A stretch of DNA of 64,000 nt from CAVZRC01 sp963777695 (GTDB lineage: Bacteria > Planctomycetota > Planctomycetia > Isosphaerales > Isosphaeraceae): contig CAVZRC010000004.1 in the NCBI GenBank assembly GCA_963777695.1, forward strand, positions 2,480,001-2,544,000. Reading direction: 5' to 3'. Made by a program: the position numbers and the translations under genes. This document shows positions 19,704 through 31,705 of the stretch, piece after piece; position 1 is the first letter of the stretch, and every line of letters starts with the position of its first letter. The notes below the pieces were generated by a model that saw nothing but the letters and a program-made list of their open reading frames with translations, did not search any database and was not told the DNA's origin.

Positions 19704-22700
19704 TCAATGCACGAACGGGAGGATTTTCATCCATTCTTCCGGGTTTGACGCGGCGCGGTGGTCGGGCCCGAAGAGCTCGGCGGCCTCGGCGCGGAGTCGC
19801 CGGGCGGCTTCGTTCCAGGGCGTAGTTTGCATCCATCGGTTGGTGCGATCGAAGTAGGTGCGGGCCTGGTCCCGGTCATCGAGCCGTCGGTGGGCCATCG
19901 CCAAGAAAAAGCCGTAGTAGAGGATCTCGCCGCGATTGAGCGCGGCGGCCCGATCGAGGGCTTCCACGGCGTCGCGAGGGTTGCCGGCGCGGTAGTGGGC
20001 GGCGCCCAGGTTGGCCCAGGCGACCCAGGACTCGGGCGCCCTCGCGAGGATGTCCTGGACGATCCGGATCGCCTCGGCGGGGTCTCGGAACTCGGCGACC
20101 GGGCAGCTCACCAGGAACCAGCTCAGGTGATGAGGGGCCGTCGGGTCGCCGCCGGGCCGGGCGGCGTCGCGGAGCAGGTCGCGGGCCCGACGGGCGTAGG
20201 ACCGGGCGACCGCCGCGCGATCGTCGCGGGTCAGCTTTGTATCTCGGGAGGCGATTGCGGCGCAACTGGTCAGGCCATTGGCGGCCAGGGTGGCGGCGGC
20301 GAGCCCGACGTCGCGGAGCTGGTCCTCGGCCAGGGCCGCGGCCTCGGCGTGCGAGCCGAGCCGGATCAGCGCGCCGATCCGCAGGTCGCGTTGGGCCCGC
20401 AACACCTCGCCGAGTGAGGGATCGCCGGGATTGTGTCGCAGGGCTTCCTTCTGCGACGCGATGGCGTGTCGCAGCGTCTCGCTCGCGGCGGCGGAGTCGC
20501 CCCGCGTCGCCAGCAGCGAGCCCAGGTGCAACCGGGCCTGCCCCATCGCGGCGAGGAGGTCCGGGTGATCGGGCCGCTCGGCGGCCATCGGCTCGAGGAT
20601 CGCGAGTGCGCTGCGATGATGCTTCTCCGCCTCGGACGGGTCGTCGAGCAGTCCTAGCCGGGTCTCGTTCCTCGCCAGCTCGAGGCGGAGTTCGGGATCC
20701 TTGGCCGCGAGCGGCTCGAGCAGGTCGCGGGCGCGTCGGGCGAGGCTCAGCGCCTCGGCGGGTCGGTCGGTCGCCCGCAGGAGATCGGCCAGCTTCTGGA
20801 GGGCCATGCCCATCGGCTTCGGGATCGACGGATCGATGATCGACTTTTGTGCGAGCGCCTCGAACAGATCGATGCAACGCTCGTAGAGGGGTTCGGCCTC
20901 CTGCCATCGGCCGACGGCCATACGCCCATTGGCCAGGTTGAGCAGGGTGATGGCCAGCTCCTGGCGGAACTGGGGGACCTCGGGGGCGTCGTCGGCGAGC
21001 CGATCGTACAGCTCCTGCGCCTGCTGGAGCGACTGCTCGGCCTCGGGCTTGCCGTCGGCCTCGTTCACCAGGAGGATGCCCAGCCCCAGCAGCGTCCTCG
21101 CCAACTCGTGACGGTACATCGGGGCGCCGCGGTCGCCCTCGACCAGCTTCCGGTAGAGTCCCACGGCGTCGCGATGCTCGGCCTCCGATTCGACGAGCCG
21201 GCCGGCCTGGCTCAGCAAGGTCGCGAGGTTGGCGTGGGCCCCCGCCTGGATCTTCAGGTCGTCGAGCCCGGCCGTCGCCCGGGTCAGGTCGATGGCCTTG
21301 CGATAGGCGGCCTCCGCCTCGCGAGGGCGGCCGGTCTGGCGGAGCAGGATGCCCAGACGGTGATGGGCCGATGCCAGCAGGTGTCGGTTCGCGGGCGCGT
21401 CGGCGATGCCGTCGATCAGCGTTTGGGTCAACTCCGCGGCGTGGCGAAGTGTCTGTCGTGCTTCTTCCGCTCGGCCGGTGTTCGACCAACAACTGGCCCA
21501 GCCGACTGTAGCTCATCGACAGGTAGTCCCGGACGGCATCGGTGGATGAGACCCCGGCGGGGATGGCCTCCAGGGTCGCGATGGCCCGACGGTAGGCGCG
21601 CTCGGCCTCCTCGACGCGCCCGAGCTTCCGCTGGATCTCGGCGACGCGCACCGACACCTCGCCGGCCTCGGCGCGGACGGCCGGATCCGGGTCGGTCTCG
21701 AGGGAGTAGGTCTGGTAATACGCGAGGGCCTTCAGCAGGATCTCGCGCTGGACGGGTTGCAAGTCGGGCTGCTGGGCCAGCCAATCCTCGGCGAACTGGG
21801 TGTACATCTCCTCGACGGCGCGACGGGCCTCGGCCCGCTGCCTCAGGGCGTAGTCGTGTTCGCGGCGGATCTCGGCATTCTTGGCGAGCACCACGACGAT
21901 GCCGGCGGTGAGCCCCAGGACGACCATCGCGACGGCCACCACGACGGCCGCCAGGTGGCGGCGGGCCCATCGCTTCGAGCGTTCGATCGGGCCGGGCCGG
22001 CGGGCGAGGATCGGGCGGTCGTCGAGGAACCGGCCGAAGTCGTCGGCCATCTCCTGTGCCGAGGCATAGCGGCCCGACGGGTCCTTGGCCATCGCCTTGA
22101 TGATGATGGTCTCGAGGTCCCTCGGCACCGACGGGCTGATCAGCGAGGGCCGGCGCGGGTCGTCCTGGGCGATCTTCCGGAGCAGCTCCTGGCGGTCGGA
22201 GCCCTCGATGGCCGGCCGGAGCGTCAGGACTTCGTAGAGGGTCGCGCCCAGCGAGTAGACGTCGGTCCGCTGGTCGACGACGGCGCGGTTGGCCAGGGCC
22301 TGCTCGGGGCTCATGTAGCGCAGGGTGCCGAGCATGTCGCCGGTCGCGGTCAGGCTGGCCTCGCCCTGGAAGCGGGCCAGGCCGAAGTCGGTGACCCACA
22401 GGTGGCCCCGCCGGTCGACCATCAGGTTCGAGGGCTTGATGTCGCGGTGGAGCACGCCTTGCTGGTGGGCGTGCTCGAGGGCCTCGGCCGCCTGGAGGCC
22501 CAGCCGGGCGGCCTCGCGGAAGTAGGCAAGATTCAGGTTGCGCGCCGAGGTCGCCGTCGAGGATTCGCTTGCGGGCGAGGCCGCGGCGGGCACCGGGGTT
22601 TCGGGGTGCGCGGGGGTGTCTTCTCGCGTGGACAGCGATGCGGTCGAGGCCGAACCCGCGTGGGAGTCGGCGACCGCGGCGATCCCGTCCCGGCCGCGGA

Positions 22701-23310
22701 GCTCGTCGATCTTCTCGGCGAGGGTCGGCCCGTCGATGAGCTGCATGGCGTAATAGTGGACCCCGCCCTGGCAGCCGACCGAGTAGACCGGGACGATGTG
22801 CGGATGGTTCAGGTGCGAGGCCGCCTGGGCCTCGACGCGGAACCGGGCTATTTGCTTCGGGTCGATGGCGGCGGCGAACGGGAGGACCTTCAGCGCGACG
22901 CGACGGCCCAGCGAGTCCTGTTCGGCCTCGTAGACGACGCCCATCCCGCCGCGGCCGAGCTCGCGGATCACGCGGAAATCGCCGAGCCTGGAGGAGTGGG
23001 GTGTGGGGAGATCGGACGGAGATGGGACGGGGCCGTTGATCTTACTGCTCACTGCCCACTGCTCACTGCCCACTCCCTGGTCCATCGCCTCGGCGGCGGC
23101 CTCGAGCAGGTGGAGGCTCTTTAGGCAGGCGCGCAAGCGGTCGGCGATCGCGGGGTGCCGGCCCACCCATTCCTCGGGATCGACCGGGCGGCCGGCCTCG
23201 ACCTCGGCCAGGTAGGCGTCGAGGACCGAGGACAATTCGTCGCCGGCCTCGTCCTGGCCTTCGTTGATGAACCCGGTCCCGTCGACCGGGATCCGGCCGT
23301 TCGGGATCAT
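19704..23310 (-). CDS. Membrane Ser/Thr protein kinase with TPR C-terminus (one frameshift)
   Basis: A protein of about 1,200 residues. An N-terminal segment (DAYLAEVEAGRPVDPEEWV) common to planctomycetal kinases precedes the kinase domain, with ELGRGGMGVVYEAE near residue 115, VALKVLPF, HRDIKPSNLMV near 288, DFGLARF near 307 and YMSPEQAL. A membrane span (VVVAVAMVVLGLTAGIVVVLA) lies near residues 455-475. The exported C-terminal part is helical TPR-like, with RKLGRVEEAERAYRRAI and repeated variants. The frame shifts near 21475, after LLVEHRP, and the remaining 575 residues are read in another frame to the stop at 19704; a small indel explains it. The start codon overlaps the stop of the ECF sigma factor gene (ATGA at 23307-23310), so the two are translationally coupled. 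Signal and substrates are unknown. Confidence 0.85.
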
Positions 23311-23918
23311 GACAGGCCCTCCATCGCGGCGCTGAGCCGCTCCAGCGCCCGGGTCCAGAGCATGCGGACCGCGCCCTGGGATCGTCCCATCCGGGTGGCG
23401 ACCTCCTCGAACCGGAGCCGTTCCAGGTTCCGCAGGATGATGACCTCGCGATAGTCGGGCGGCAGGCCGGCCAGGGCGTCGGCCAGCAGGACGGACTGCT
23501 CGCGCCTGGCGGCCGCGGCGCTCGGCGACGAAGCCGTCGCCATCAGGGCCTGCTGCACCCGGGCTCCCGAGCGTTCCAGGGCCACCTCCAGCGACTCCTG
23601 ACGGCGATAGTCCCGCAGCCCGGCCTTCTGATGCCGGGCCTGGTCGGCCAGGTTGCGGACCAGGATGCGACGCAGCCACGCCAGCAGCTCCCGCTCGGTC
23701 GAGCCCTCGAATCGGGGGAAGTCCCGATGCGCCTCCAGGAAGGTCTCCTGCACCAGGTCGGAGGGGTCCAGCCGCAGCCGCAGGTTGGTGCCGATCAGGG
23801 TCCGGGCCAGCAACCGCGTGTAATTGCGATACTGTGCCAACAGTTCCCCGAACGCCTCGAGGTCGCCGGCCCTGGCCTGCTCCATCAGCTCTTCGGGCGT
23901 CCGGCTCGCTTGCGGCAT
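23307..23918 (-). CDS. ECF-type RNA polymerase sigma factor
   Basis: An intact 203-residue ECF sigma factor. Region 2 (residues about 25-95) contains LDPSDLVQETFLEAHRDFPRFEG and ELLAWLRRILVRNLADQARH. Region 4 (residues about 140-198) contains ALAGLPPDYREVIILRNLERLRFEEVATRMGRS in two blocks and the recognition helix VRMLWTRALERL. It resembles the factor at 746 in the DLVQETF and LAWLRxIL blocks, and both are fused in operon with a transmembrane kinase, so they are two versions of one module. The stop overlaps the kinase start by four bases. Upstream, near 23970-23993, a short inverted repeat around an A/T run may belong to the promoter, but this is not certain. Confidence 0.92.
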   Translation of the reverse strand: MPQASRTPEELMEQARAGDLEAFGELLAQYRNYTRLLARTLIGTNLRLRLDPSDLVQETFLEAHRDFPRFEGSTERELLAWLRRILVRNLADQARHQKAGLRDYRRQESLEVALERSGARVQQALMATASSPSAAAARREQSVLLADALAGLPPDYREVIILRNLERLRFEEVATRMGRSQGAVRMLWTRALERLSAAMEGLS

Positions 23919-24129
23919 CGGCTTGATCCCCCCTGGATACTGGCGAAGGGCCGGTCGGGATTGTCACGCGTCCCGCGAAAAAACCGCGGACACCCCACTT
24001 CGATTCTTTGAACCCGAGGGCCGGGAACGCAAGGGAGTCGCTTGACTTCATCCCGCCGCCGCACCAAGATTCCCGGACGCGGATTCCCCATCGACCACGA
24101 CCGGACCCACGAGTCGGAGCGAGGCGGCC

Positions 24130-25071
24130 ATGAGCCAGGATAAGACGCGGCGGGATTTCATCCAGGATTGCTCGACCTCGGCCGCTGCCCTGGCGGCCCT
24201 CGCCGCGACCCGGCCGGCCGAAGCCGCCGATCCCGATCCCAAGGCCCGCGCGGGCACGCCGTATCTCTGCATCACGTGCGGGACCCAGTTCGCCGACTCG
24301 GAGCATCCTCCCGCACGCTGTCCGATCTGCGAGGACGAGCGGCAGTACGTCAACCCCGACGGCCAGAAGTGGACGACGCTCGAGGACCTGCGGGCCTCGC
24401 ACAGGAACGTCATCAAGCCGGAGGAGCCGGGCCTCTACTCGATCAACACCGAGCCGAGATTCGGGATCGGCCAGCGTGCGTTCCTGATCCAGACGGCGAA
24501 GGGGAACGTGCTGTGGGACTGCGTCGGCCTGGTGGACGACGCGACGATCTCCAAGATCAACGAGCTGGGGGGCATTTCCGAGATCGCGATCTCGCACCCG
24601 CACTACTACACGGCGATGGTGGAGTGGAGCCGCGCCTTCGGCGACGCGCCGATCCACCTCCACGAGGCCGAGCGGCCGTGGGTGATGCGCCCGGACCCGA
24701 GCATCCGCTTCTGGAAGGGCCGGACGCTCGCGCTCCGCGACGGCCTGACGCTCGTCAGCACGGGCGGCCACTTCGAGGGCTACCAGGTGCTGCACTGGCC
24801 GGCCGGCGCCGGCGGCCGAGGCGCCCTGATGGCCGGCGACCAGCCGCAGATCTGCATGGACCCGAAGCAGGTCTCCTTCATGTACAGCTACCCCAACTAC
24901 ATCCCGCTGAACGCCCCGGCGATCCGCCGGATCATGGAATGCCTCGACCCGCTGGCGTACGACCGGGTCTATGGTGCGTTCTTCACCCGAGGCAAGGGGA
25001 TCATCCCCAGCCAGGGCAAGGAGGTCGTCCGACGCTCGGCCGACCGCTACTTGCGGGCCATCCAGGGCTGA
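24130..25071 (+). CDS. Tat-exported MBL-fold protein with N-terminal zinc ribbon
   Basis: An intact 313-residue protein. The N-terminus carries a twin-arginine type signal (TRRDFIQ, then an Ala-rich stretch to residue 33). Four cysteines in two CxxC knuckles (C47/C50 and C64/C67) form a rubredoxin-like metal site. Residues from about 90 on resemble the metallo-beta-lactamase fold: NVLWDCVGLVDD, AISHPHYYTAM in the place of the usual HxHxDH, GGHFEGYQVLHW and LMAGDQPQI. The first motif has lost several ligands compared with hydrolytic MBL enzymes, so catalytic activity is doubtful or altered. Single gene, divergent from the sigma/kinase pair, with about 210 bp between. The substrate is unknown. 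Confidence 0.75.
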   Translation: MSQDKTRRDFIQDCSTSAAALAALAATRPAEAADPDPKARAGTPYLCITCGTQFADSEHPPARCPICEDERQYVNPDGQKWTTLEDLRASHRNVIKPEEPGLYSINTEPRFGIGQRAFLIQTAKGNVLWDCVGLVDDATISKINELGGISEIAISHPHYYTAMVEWSRAFGDAPIHLHEAERPWVMRPDPSIRFWKGRTLALRDGLTLVSTGGHFEGYQVLHWPAGAGGRGALMAGDQPQICMDPKQVSFMYSYPNYIPLNAPAIRRIMECLDPLAYDRVYGAFFTRGKGIIPSQGKEVVRRSADRYLRAIQG

Positions 25072-25885
25072 TCCGAGCGGACAGCGCCCTCCCCGGATCC
25101 TCGCGCCGGTCTGCACTCGTCTATAATAGATTGCCGGGTCGCCATCGCCTATCTCGTTGTGCGCAAGGGAGTTGGCAACGCCACAGCGGTCGGGTCGGGC
25201 GGACCCGGTCGCGATCGGCGCAGGCCGAGGCCGCCGATGACCGCCCCGGCCCGATCGGTCTCCCGGCAACCTGCTTGTCAATGAACCCTGGCCCCTGCGG
25301 GAACGAAGTGCGCGCAATGCCCCTATCTATAAGAATGGCGCGCCTTTACAAAAACATTAACGCATCGGGCGCGGATTGCGATCGAAATCCCCCCGAACTC
25401 TTTGATAAAAAAGTAGATACGAAATCCGAAAAGAATTCAGAATTCCTCGCCGACTTGCCCTCAATTGGGCCGGAGATGCGAGGCGAATCGAGGGATCGCC
25501 TCATACCCCGAGCCCTCCGGCGGGCCGGTTAGGGACCCCGCGTGGCCCGAGAGCGGAGGTTTGCCGTAGCGATGCTCAGTCGAGGATCCGGGTTTCCAAC
25601 GCAGTCGCTCATCCGCCCTTCGAGCTCCTGCTTCCCACCCCCGAGGAGAAGGAGAGGTGGACACCTCATCCATGCCGTGTGCTCCGCCCCTGACTCTGCG
25701 AGTCGGATCTTGCACATCGAGGATCACGGATGCCACAATCCATGAGGAAGTGGACGCGATCCGACGGTCGGCAGAGCCATTCACGTCTTGGAATCGTTCG
25801 GGCTGGAGTGGCACGTCGTTATACCGAAGCCGTCGTGGGAGGGAGCTCGATCCGTGTTGTGTCGCATCGATTGAGGAAGAAATCC
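25072..25885. other. Long intergenic region with AT-rich patch before the ATPase/HEPN island
   Basis: About 810 bp without a convincing gene. The segment at about 25310-25450 is far richer in A and T than its surroundings (runs such as TTACAAAAACATTAA and GATAAAAAAG), unlike nearly everything else in the window. The rest shows frames in several phases but no family signature. It probably holds the promoter of the ATPase operon and may mark the left edge of an acquired segment. No tRNA or integrase is visible. Confidence 0.5.
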
Positions 25886-28800
25886 ATGAGCGCGATCCCC
25901 CTCGATGACACTCTCCTCGAGCAGCGTGTCTCGGAGATGAAGATCCAGATCCAATCCCTTCAAGAGGATGCAGCGATCCTCCGCGAAGAAGTCGGCGAAG
26001 CCGCCAGGGAGCTCGGCCGGTCCGGTACACCGGTGAATAATCTCATCATCCTGAAACTTCGCGACTATGGAGATAAGTTCAATTCTTTGTGTCTTGCCCT
26101 GGAGAGGGCGGCCTCGCGATTCGATCTGCCGCCTCATCCCTCCATCGGGGAGACCTCCATCGCGGCACTGATCCAGCTCGGCGATCTTCTCGTCGCGCAT
26201 CTCAAGGAGCGAACACTCGGGCGGGAAGCTCGCGAGCGGGCGATCGGGACGCTCGATCAACTCGTGAGGCTGAGGCGGAAGGACGGCGGGCAGTCTGGAT
26301 GCCCTGGAGGAGTTCAAGCATCAAGTTCGACGAGCTGCGCGGCCGGCTGGTGGAGCAAGGCCGGGCGGGCGACCCGGCCGTCCTCAAAGGATTGCTGGAT
26401 GCGGCGGCGCCCTATCTATCACTTTCGCGCCTGGCGTGTGAGCGTGAGAAATTGTCCTGGGAAGAGTCGTACGAGCTATCGACCGCGGCGCGGGAGGGCG
26501 TGGACCTTCAACTCGTCCTGGCCGTCGCCACCGGCCATGTCGTTTGCCTCGACGAGTCCGCCCCTCCCTCGACGGGCATCTCGGCTGGCCCGGCGACGGC
26601 GGATGACGGGATCGGGCCGTGGGCTGGTGACTCCGCCGACGGCGGATCGCCGGGGACGGCGACGAATCCGGCTCCGGTGAGCGCCGCGGAGGCCATGGTC
26701 CAGGTGGCCGATCGCGTCGAGTGGGCTCCGCTCGTGGATGCCGAGGGCGTGCCGGAGGATGGCGAGCCGACTGTGGGAGGGTCGCATGGCGCGTCGAGCG
26801 CACCGGATTCGTCGATCCCACCAGAGGCCACGATTCCGGCGGACGGTCACCTCGACGCCCCGGTCGTGATCTCGGGGGTGCCCGGTGGCGAGCCCGACGT
26901 TCCTGGGGGACGTCGGGAGGACCAGGTCGCTGGGCGCGAGATCACGGAGGAGCCTCCGGAGCAACGCTTGCGGCCCGAGCCCGATGTGCCGCCGCCGGCG
27001 CTAGACGACCGGCCACTCTCGGACGACATCGCATCCGGGTCATGGGTGCTGACGACTCGCGACGCCCTGGCCGCCGTCCGATCGTCGAGCTCGGAACGCC
27101 ATGCCTTGGCGATCAATGGGGTCATCTGGGGCCTAGTAAGCGACGGCCGGCTGGGCCTGGCCTACCACCTGGGGCGCGATCTCGAGGAAATCCGGCAGCC
27201 CCTCCAGGTCCCCCTGGCGCTGGTCGAGGCACTCGTGCTGAGCCCGCTGGTGCGCTCGGCGAGCAGTGAGGGCATCTGGCGGCTCAGGGAATGTCTCCGC
27301 GAGCTACGACCGCGGATGAACGCGTCTCCACCGGAGCGGCCCGATCGGAGATTGCTCGGACTCGCGCTGGAGCTGTGCAGCCTGGCGGCGTGCCTGAGGC
27401 CGGCGCTGCTGGCCTCGGCGAGCGGCGCGCCGGATCTCCTCAAGCAACTCGCCCTCGACCGGTTCCCCGACCCGTTCCGCAAGCTCCGTGACGTGGCGCT
27501 CGGGCCCTCGCAGCGGAACCTCTTGCTCTCCGCGTCGCTGCTGGCCGGGGACCGCGCCGGTGAGCGATGGGCACAATCGCTGCAATCCCTGCAACGGCGT
27601 TGCGCGGAGTGGCTCTCCAGTAATCGATCCGGCAAGGTGATCTACGCCGCGACGACGGACGTCTGGCGGCGATGGCTTCGCGATGACGGACCGATCGGGA
27701 CGATGATCGGCCGCGTGATCCGCAATCAGGCCGATCCGGCGTCCCTGGAAGCCACGCGAAAGGACATGCAGGATTGGTCCAACCATGGCCACGTTGACGG
27801 CAAACTGCACAGGACGGACAATGACCTGCGCCAGATCGGAGCGAAGCGGAAGCCGATCAACGCGCGGGCGGTCACCGCGATTCGCGACCGGTGTGGGGAA
27901 GCCGTCGCCCTGGCCGGCGAGTGGCTCAACTTGCTGGAGAATCGCCCGGATGAGCAGAACAACTGGATCACCGAGCGAGCGAACGAGTGCCGGAACGAAT
28001 TGGAGACCGCCATCGGCTTTGGTGAAGGTGCTGTCAAGGCGGCGCTCGAATCCGATGGCGTGACCATCCCGCTGCCGCTGTCGGCGGGGTATCGGGCGGT
28101 CCAGAGGGCACTCGACGACCTCAAGGAACTCATGAATTCCAAGGATGACGGCCCCGATCGCGGCGCCTCGGCCAAGTTCCGGTTGCATGGCGATCTCCTC
28201 AAGATCCCGGGGTTGGAACGCTCTGAGGGCTGGGAGCCGCTCGAACCGGGGAGTGAGTTGCTCCTCACGGGGACCCTCGACCTGGTCGAAGCCGGAGACC
28301 GACGGTGGGACGAGGTCATCGCGTCCTGCTGGGACCGGGACGATTTCCTGACCGCCCAGCAGATCTTCGAACTCCTGGAGGACACCGGAACGCCGGCCGG
28401 CGGCGGGATCGGTCCGGGATCCGACCCGGTTGCGATGCGGTCGGAGCACGACCGGCGACTCGGGGAGGCGCGGGCGAATCTTTGTGAGCGTCGAAAAGAG
28501 CTCGGCGAGGAGATCGAGAAGGCCAGGCTGAAGGGCCTCATCGATGAGGAGGAACGACTCGACCTGACCGATCGGCTCGAGGCGATCGATGGGGAGCGGA
28601 CCTGGCAAATCGCACGAGATCGATCCGAACTCGAGAACATCGACGACCGGCTCAGGATCTCCAAGCGAGAGCGGATCGAGGACTTCAAGAAGGAGCTACT
28701 GGCCCACGGCCTCGCGGACCGATTCCCGAACGGTCATGGTCGCATCCTCAGCGTCCTGGAATCGGAAGACCTCGTGACCGCCCACGAGTACCGGACCATC

Positions 28801-31705
28801 ATCGAGCGAGGCGGCGAATTGCCGACGCCGATGCAATCGGTGCCCGGCTTCGATTTCTTCGAGCCGCCGGAAGTCGGAGGCGAGGATCGTGGGTTTTACT
28901 ACCGGCTGGCGCCGCTGTTCTTCGGCGACGGCCACCCACCGCTTCTTCGCGGCATCGCGGATCGCATATCCGAGCGGTCTCCCCTCGGGTCGATCACCGT
29001 CGATGTGACGCCCGCACAGGCGAAACAGGCTGCCCAGATCCTCCGAGAATGGAACCAGCTCAAGGGCGTAGTCAAGAGCCGGTCGGACAATATGCGCGAG
29101 TCGATCCAAAGTATCTTCAAATTCATCGGGTTCAAGATCAAGAATCTCAAGGCCGGTGTCGAGGTGCTGGGTGGGTTCCGGTTTCAACTCGAAACCGAGC
29201 CGATCGTCAGTCGCAACGATTGCATCCTGCCGGATTTCGGCTCGAGGTGCGACGGGAAGTATGAACTGCTCTGCCTGGAGGGAGTGCCGCTCCAGGACGA
29301 GATCCTTCGGATCGCCGGAGCAGAGGTGCAGTCACATCCGGTCATCGTCCTCTTCTTCGCCCCGATGAAGTCGCGCCGCCGCCGCGAGCTCGCCCATGCC
29401 TTGCGGCTCCGGGGAGGACGCCGGTTGCTCGTCCTCGACGATGTCCTCCTGACGTACCTGTGCCTTCAGAAGGACCGGCTGCCGGCGTTCTTCAACGCGG
29501 CTTCCCAGTTCAGCATCGCCGAGCCCTACCTCACCACCTCTTCGATCCCGCCGGAGATGTTCTTCGGCCGCGACGACGAGATCGCTTCGGTCTTCAACCA
29601 GAAAGGCACGAGTCTCGTCTATGGCGGCCGCCAGCTCGGCAAGACCGCGCTCCTGAACGAGGTCCGTCGACGCTACCATGCGCCCGATCGCGGCGTCCTC
29701 GTCGAGCTCATCGACCTCCGTTATGGCGAGCACCTCGGCCTGTCCAATCCACTCGACGACATCTGGCGCGTCATCGCCTCGCGACTCCAGCCGCACGGCG
29801 TCCTCTCGCCGAGCAGTCGTCAGACCGACACGATCGGCAAGGAAATTCGCCTATGGGTCGAGAACACGGGGCGACGGATCGTCTTGCTCCTGGATGAAGC
29901 CGACCACTTCCTCGCCTCCGACGCCGCCGAAGGCTGGCCGCGCGTCGGGAAATTGAAGACGCTGATGCACGACACGCATGGTCAGTTCAAGGTGGTCTTC
30001 TCGGGGCTCCACAACGTCCAGCGCACGTCGCACGACGTGAACACACCGCTGGCCCATCTGGGGGTGCCCATCTGCATCGGGCCGTTCCTCCGCGACGCTG
30101 AGATGCGCGATGCCATGGATATGGTCAGGCTCCCGTTTCGCGCCATGGGGTACTACTTCGAGCCGCCCGACCTCATCGGGCGGATCCTGGCGCAGTCGAA
30201 CTATTACCCCAGCCTGATCCAGTTGGTCTGCCGGCAGCTCTTGAAGCGATTGCCGAGTTCCAAGAGTTCCCCCATCGATCCGGAACGGCCTCCGCCTTCC
30301 CTGAGCGACAGTGTCGCCAAGGACCCGCTCCGGACCCCGCCGTACCCGATCAAGAACAGCGATGTGGAGGAAGCCTACACGGACCCGGAGCTGCGCAAGC
30401 AGATCTACGATCGCTTCCGCTGGACCCTCGAGCTCGATAATAGCTACCGGGTCATCGCCCTCTGCCTGGCCCTCGAGACGCTGGAGAACTCCGAGCGGGC
30501 CGTCGAGGGCTTCACGCTTCGAGAGATCCGCGAGTGGGCCCTCTCCACGTGGCCCCAGGGCTTCGCCGAATCCCAGACGAACGATGCCTTCCGGTCGCTC
30601 CTCGATGAGATGTGCGAGCTCGGCGTGCTCCGCCTCCGCGAGGGCGGCCGTTACTCGATGCGCAGTCCGAATGTGATCCACCTGCTCGGGACGCAAGAGC
30701 ACATCTGGGAGTCGCTCGCCGATGCGGCCAAGGAGAGCCGGAAGATCGAATACGAGGCGAAGTCGTTCCGGCGGGTCTACGACCAGCACAACAAATGGCG
30801 GCGCAGCCCGCTGACGGCCGACCAGGAGTCCCAGCTCCAGGCTCGATCCGTCCACGGGCTGTTCGTCCTCATGGGCACCGAGGCCGCCGGACTCGACGAG
30901 GTCCGATCGTTCCTCCAGATCCTCGCGCGCTCCGAGCCGCCTAGCCTGTCGATCGTGGCCATCGACGATCCGGTCGATGGGGCCTGGTTCCAGCGGCGTC
31001 TCGAAGACGTCATCAAGCAACGCGAGCGGGACTGTACCATGATCCTGGTTGACCGGCGATGTCGGTGGAGTGCGGAGTGGGTGGAGCGGGCGGGCGCCCT
31101 GCTCGCCCGCCGGCATGCCGAGAAGCATCGCTTCGTCAAGGTCCTGTTCCTGGGCGGTCCCCACGAGGCCTGGCTCTGGAGCGAGCTGAGCGAGGCGAGG
31201 CGAAACCGGCTGGCCGGGTTCGGCCTCGTCGAGATGGCGCTGCCCTCCTGGAACGACCTTGCCGTCCGCCAGTGGAAGAAGGAGGCCGAGTTCGGTGAGA
31301 ATACCGACGAGGACAGCCGCCGCTTCTCGGACGCCACCGGGAACTGGTGCTTGTTCCTCCACGAGGTGGGAGGTCGCTGCGCCGAACGGGCGCACGAATG
31401 GAATTCGATCCTCGAGGAGTACCGGGTCAAGTTGCTGGCGGATCCCGCGACGCCGCGGCGACTCGGCATCATCCCGGAGACCCTTCCGGTCCTGCGCCAT
31501 GGCCGAGTATCAGGGACCGGTGACGATCGACGAGCTGGTCGCCTGGACCGACTTGGCGAATTGTCCGGCTTCTCGCGAGGAGGTCGCGCGGGTGCTGCGA
31601 TGGGCCGATGAACTGTGCCTGGTCCGCTCGGCCTCGGACCAGCGGTGGGCCCTGGACCCGATGCTCAACACCGTGCTGATGGCGCGGCCGAACCATGCAC
31701 AGTGA
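25886..31705 (+). CDS. Giant multidomain P-loop ATPase, candidate conflict/defence protein (frameshifts)
   Basis: A protein of about 1,940 residues from an ATG preceded by GAGGAAG. From N to C: a helical/coiled-coil region (1-220), an acidic Pro-rich linker (about 220-375), an alpha-helical region (380-750, with DGRLGLAYHLGRDLEE), a long charged coiled coil (855-940), a mixed domain (1080-1200) and an ATPase core. The core shows MFFGRDDE near 1224, Walker A GGRQLGKTAL near 1246 and Walker B VLLLDEADHF near 1333, an arrangement close to ORC/STAND-type ATPases. A winged helix (FTLREIREWAL to GRYSMRSPNV, about 1535-1600), a Rossmann-like region (1650-1860) and a second winged-helix-like end follow. 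Frame changes near 26290 (probably two indels) and near 31497 split the gene, but the sequence joins well across them. Its last 11 bases overlap the HEPN-like gene. I cannot name the family; the defence role is inferred from architecture and partner. Confidence 0.75.

Noticed and set aside
19876..25317. Single 1,813-residue minus-strand frame spanning the sigma and kinase genes
   Set aside because: It is a chance read-through: the N-terminal part is antisense to the MBL gene, the middle crosses the real sigma gene in the wrong frame, and only the kinase part is genuine.
29851..31500. 549-residue minus-strand frame opposite the ATPase
   Set aside because: Antisense to the conserved Walker B, winged-helix and Rossmann-like regions; no motif of its own.
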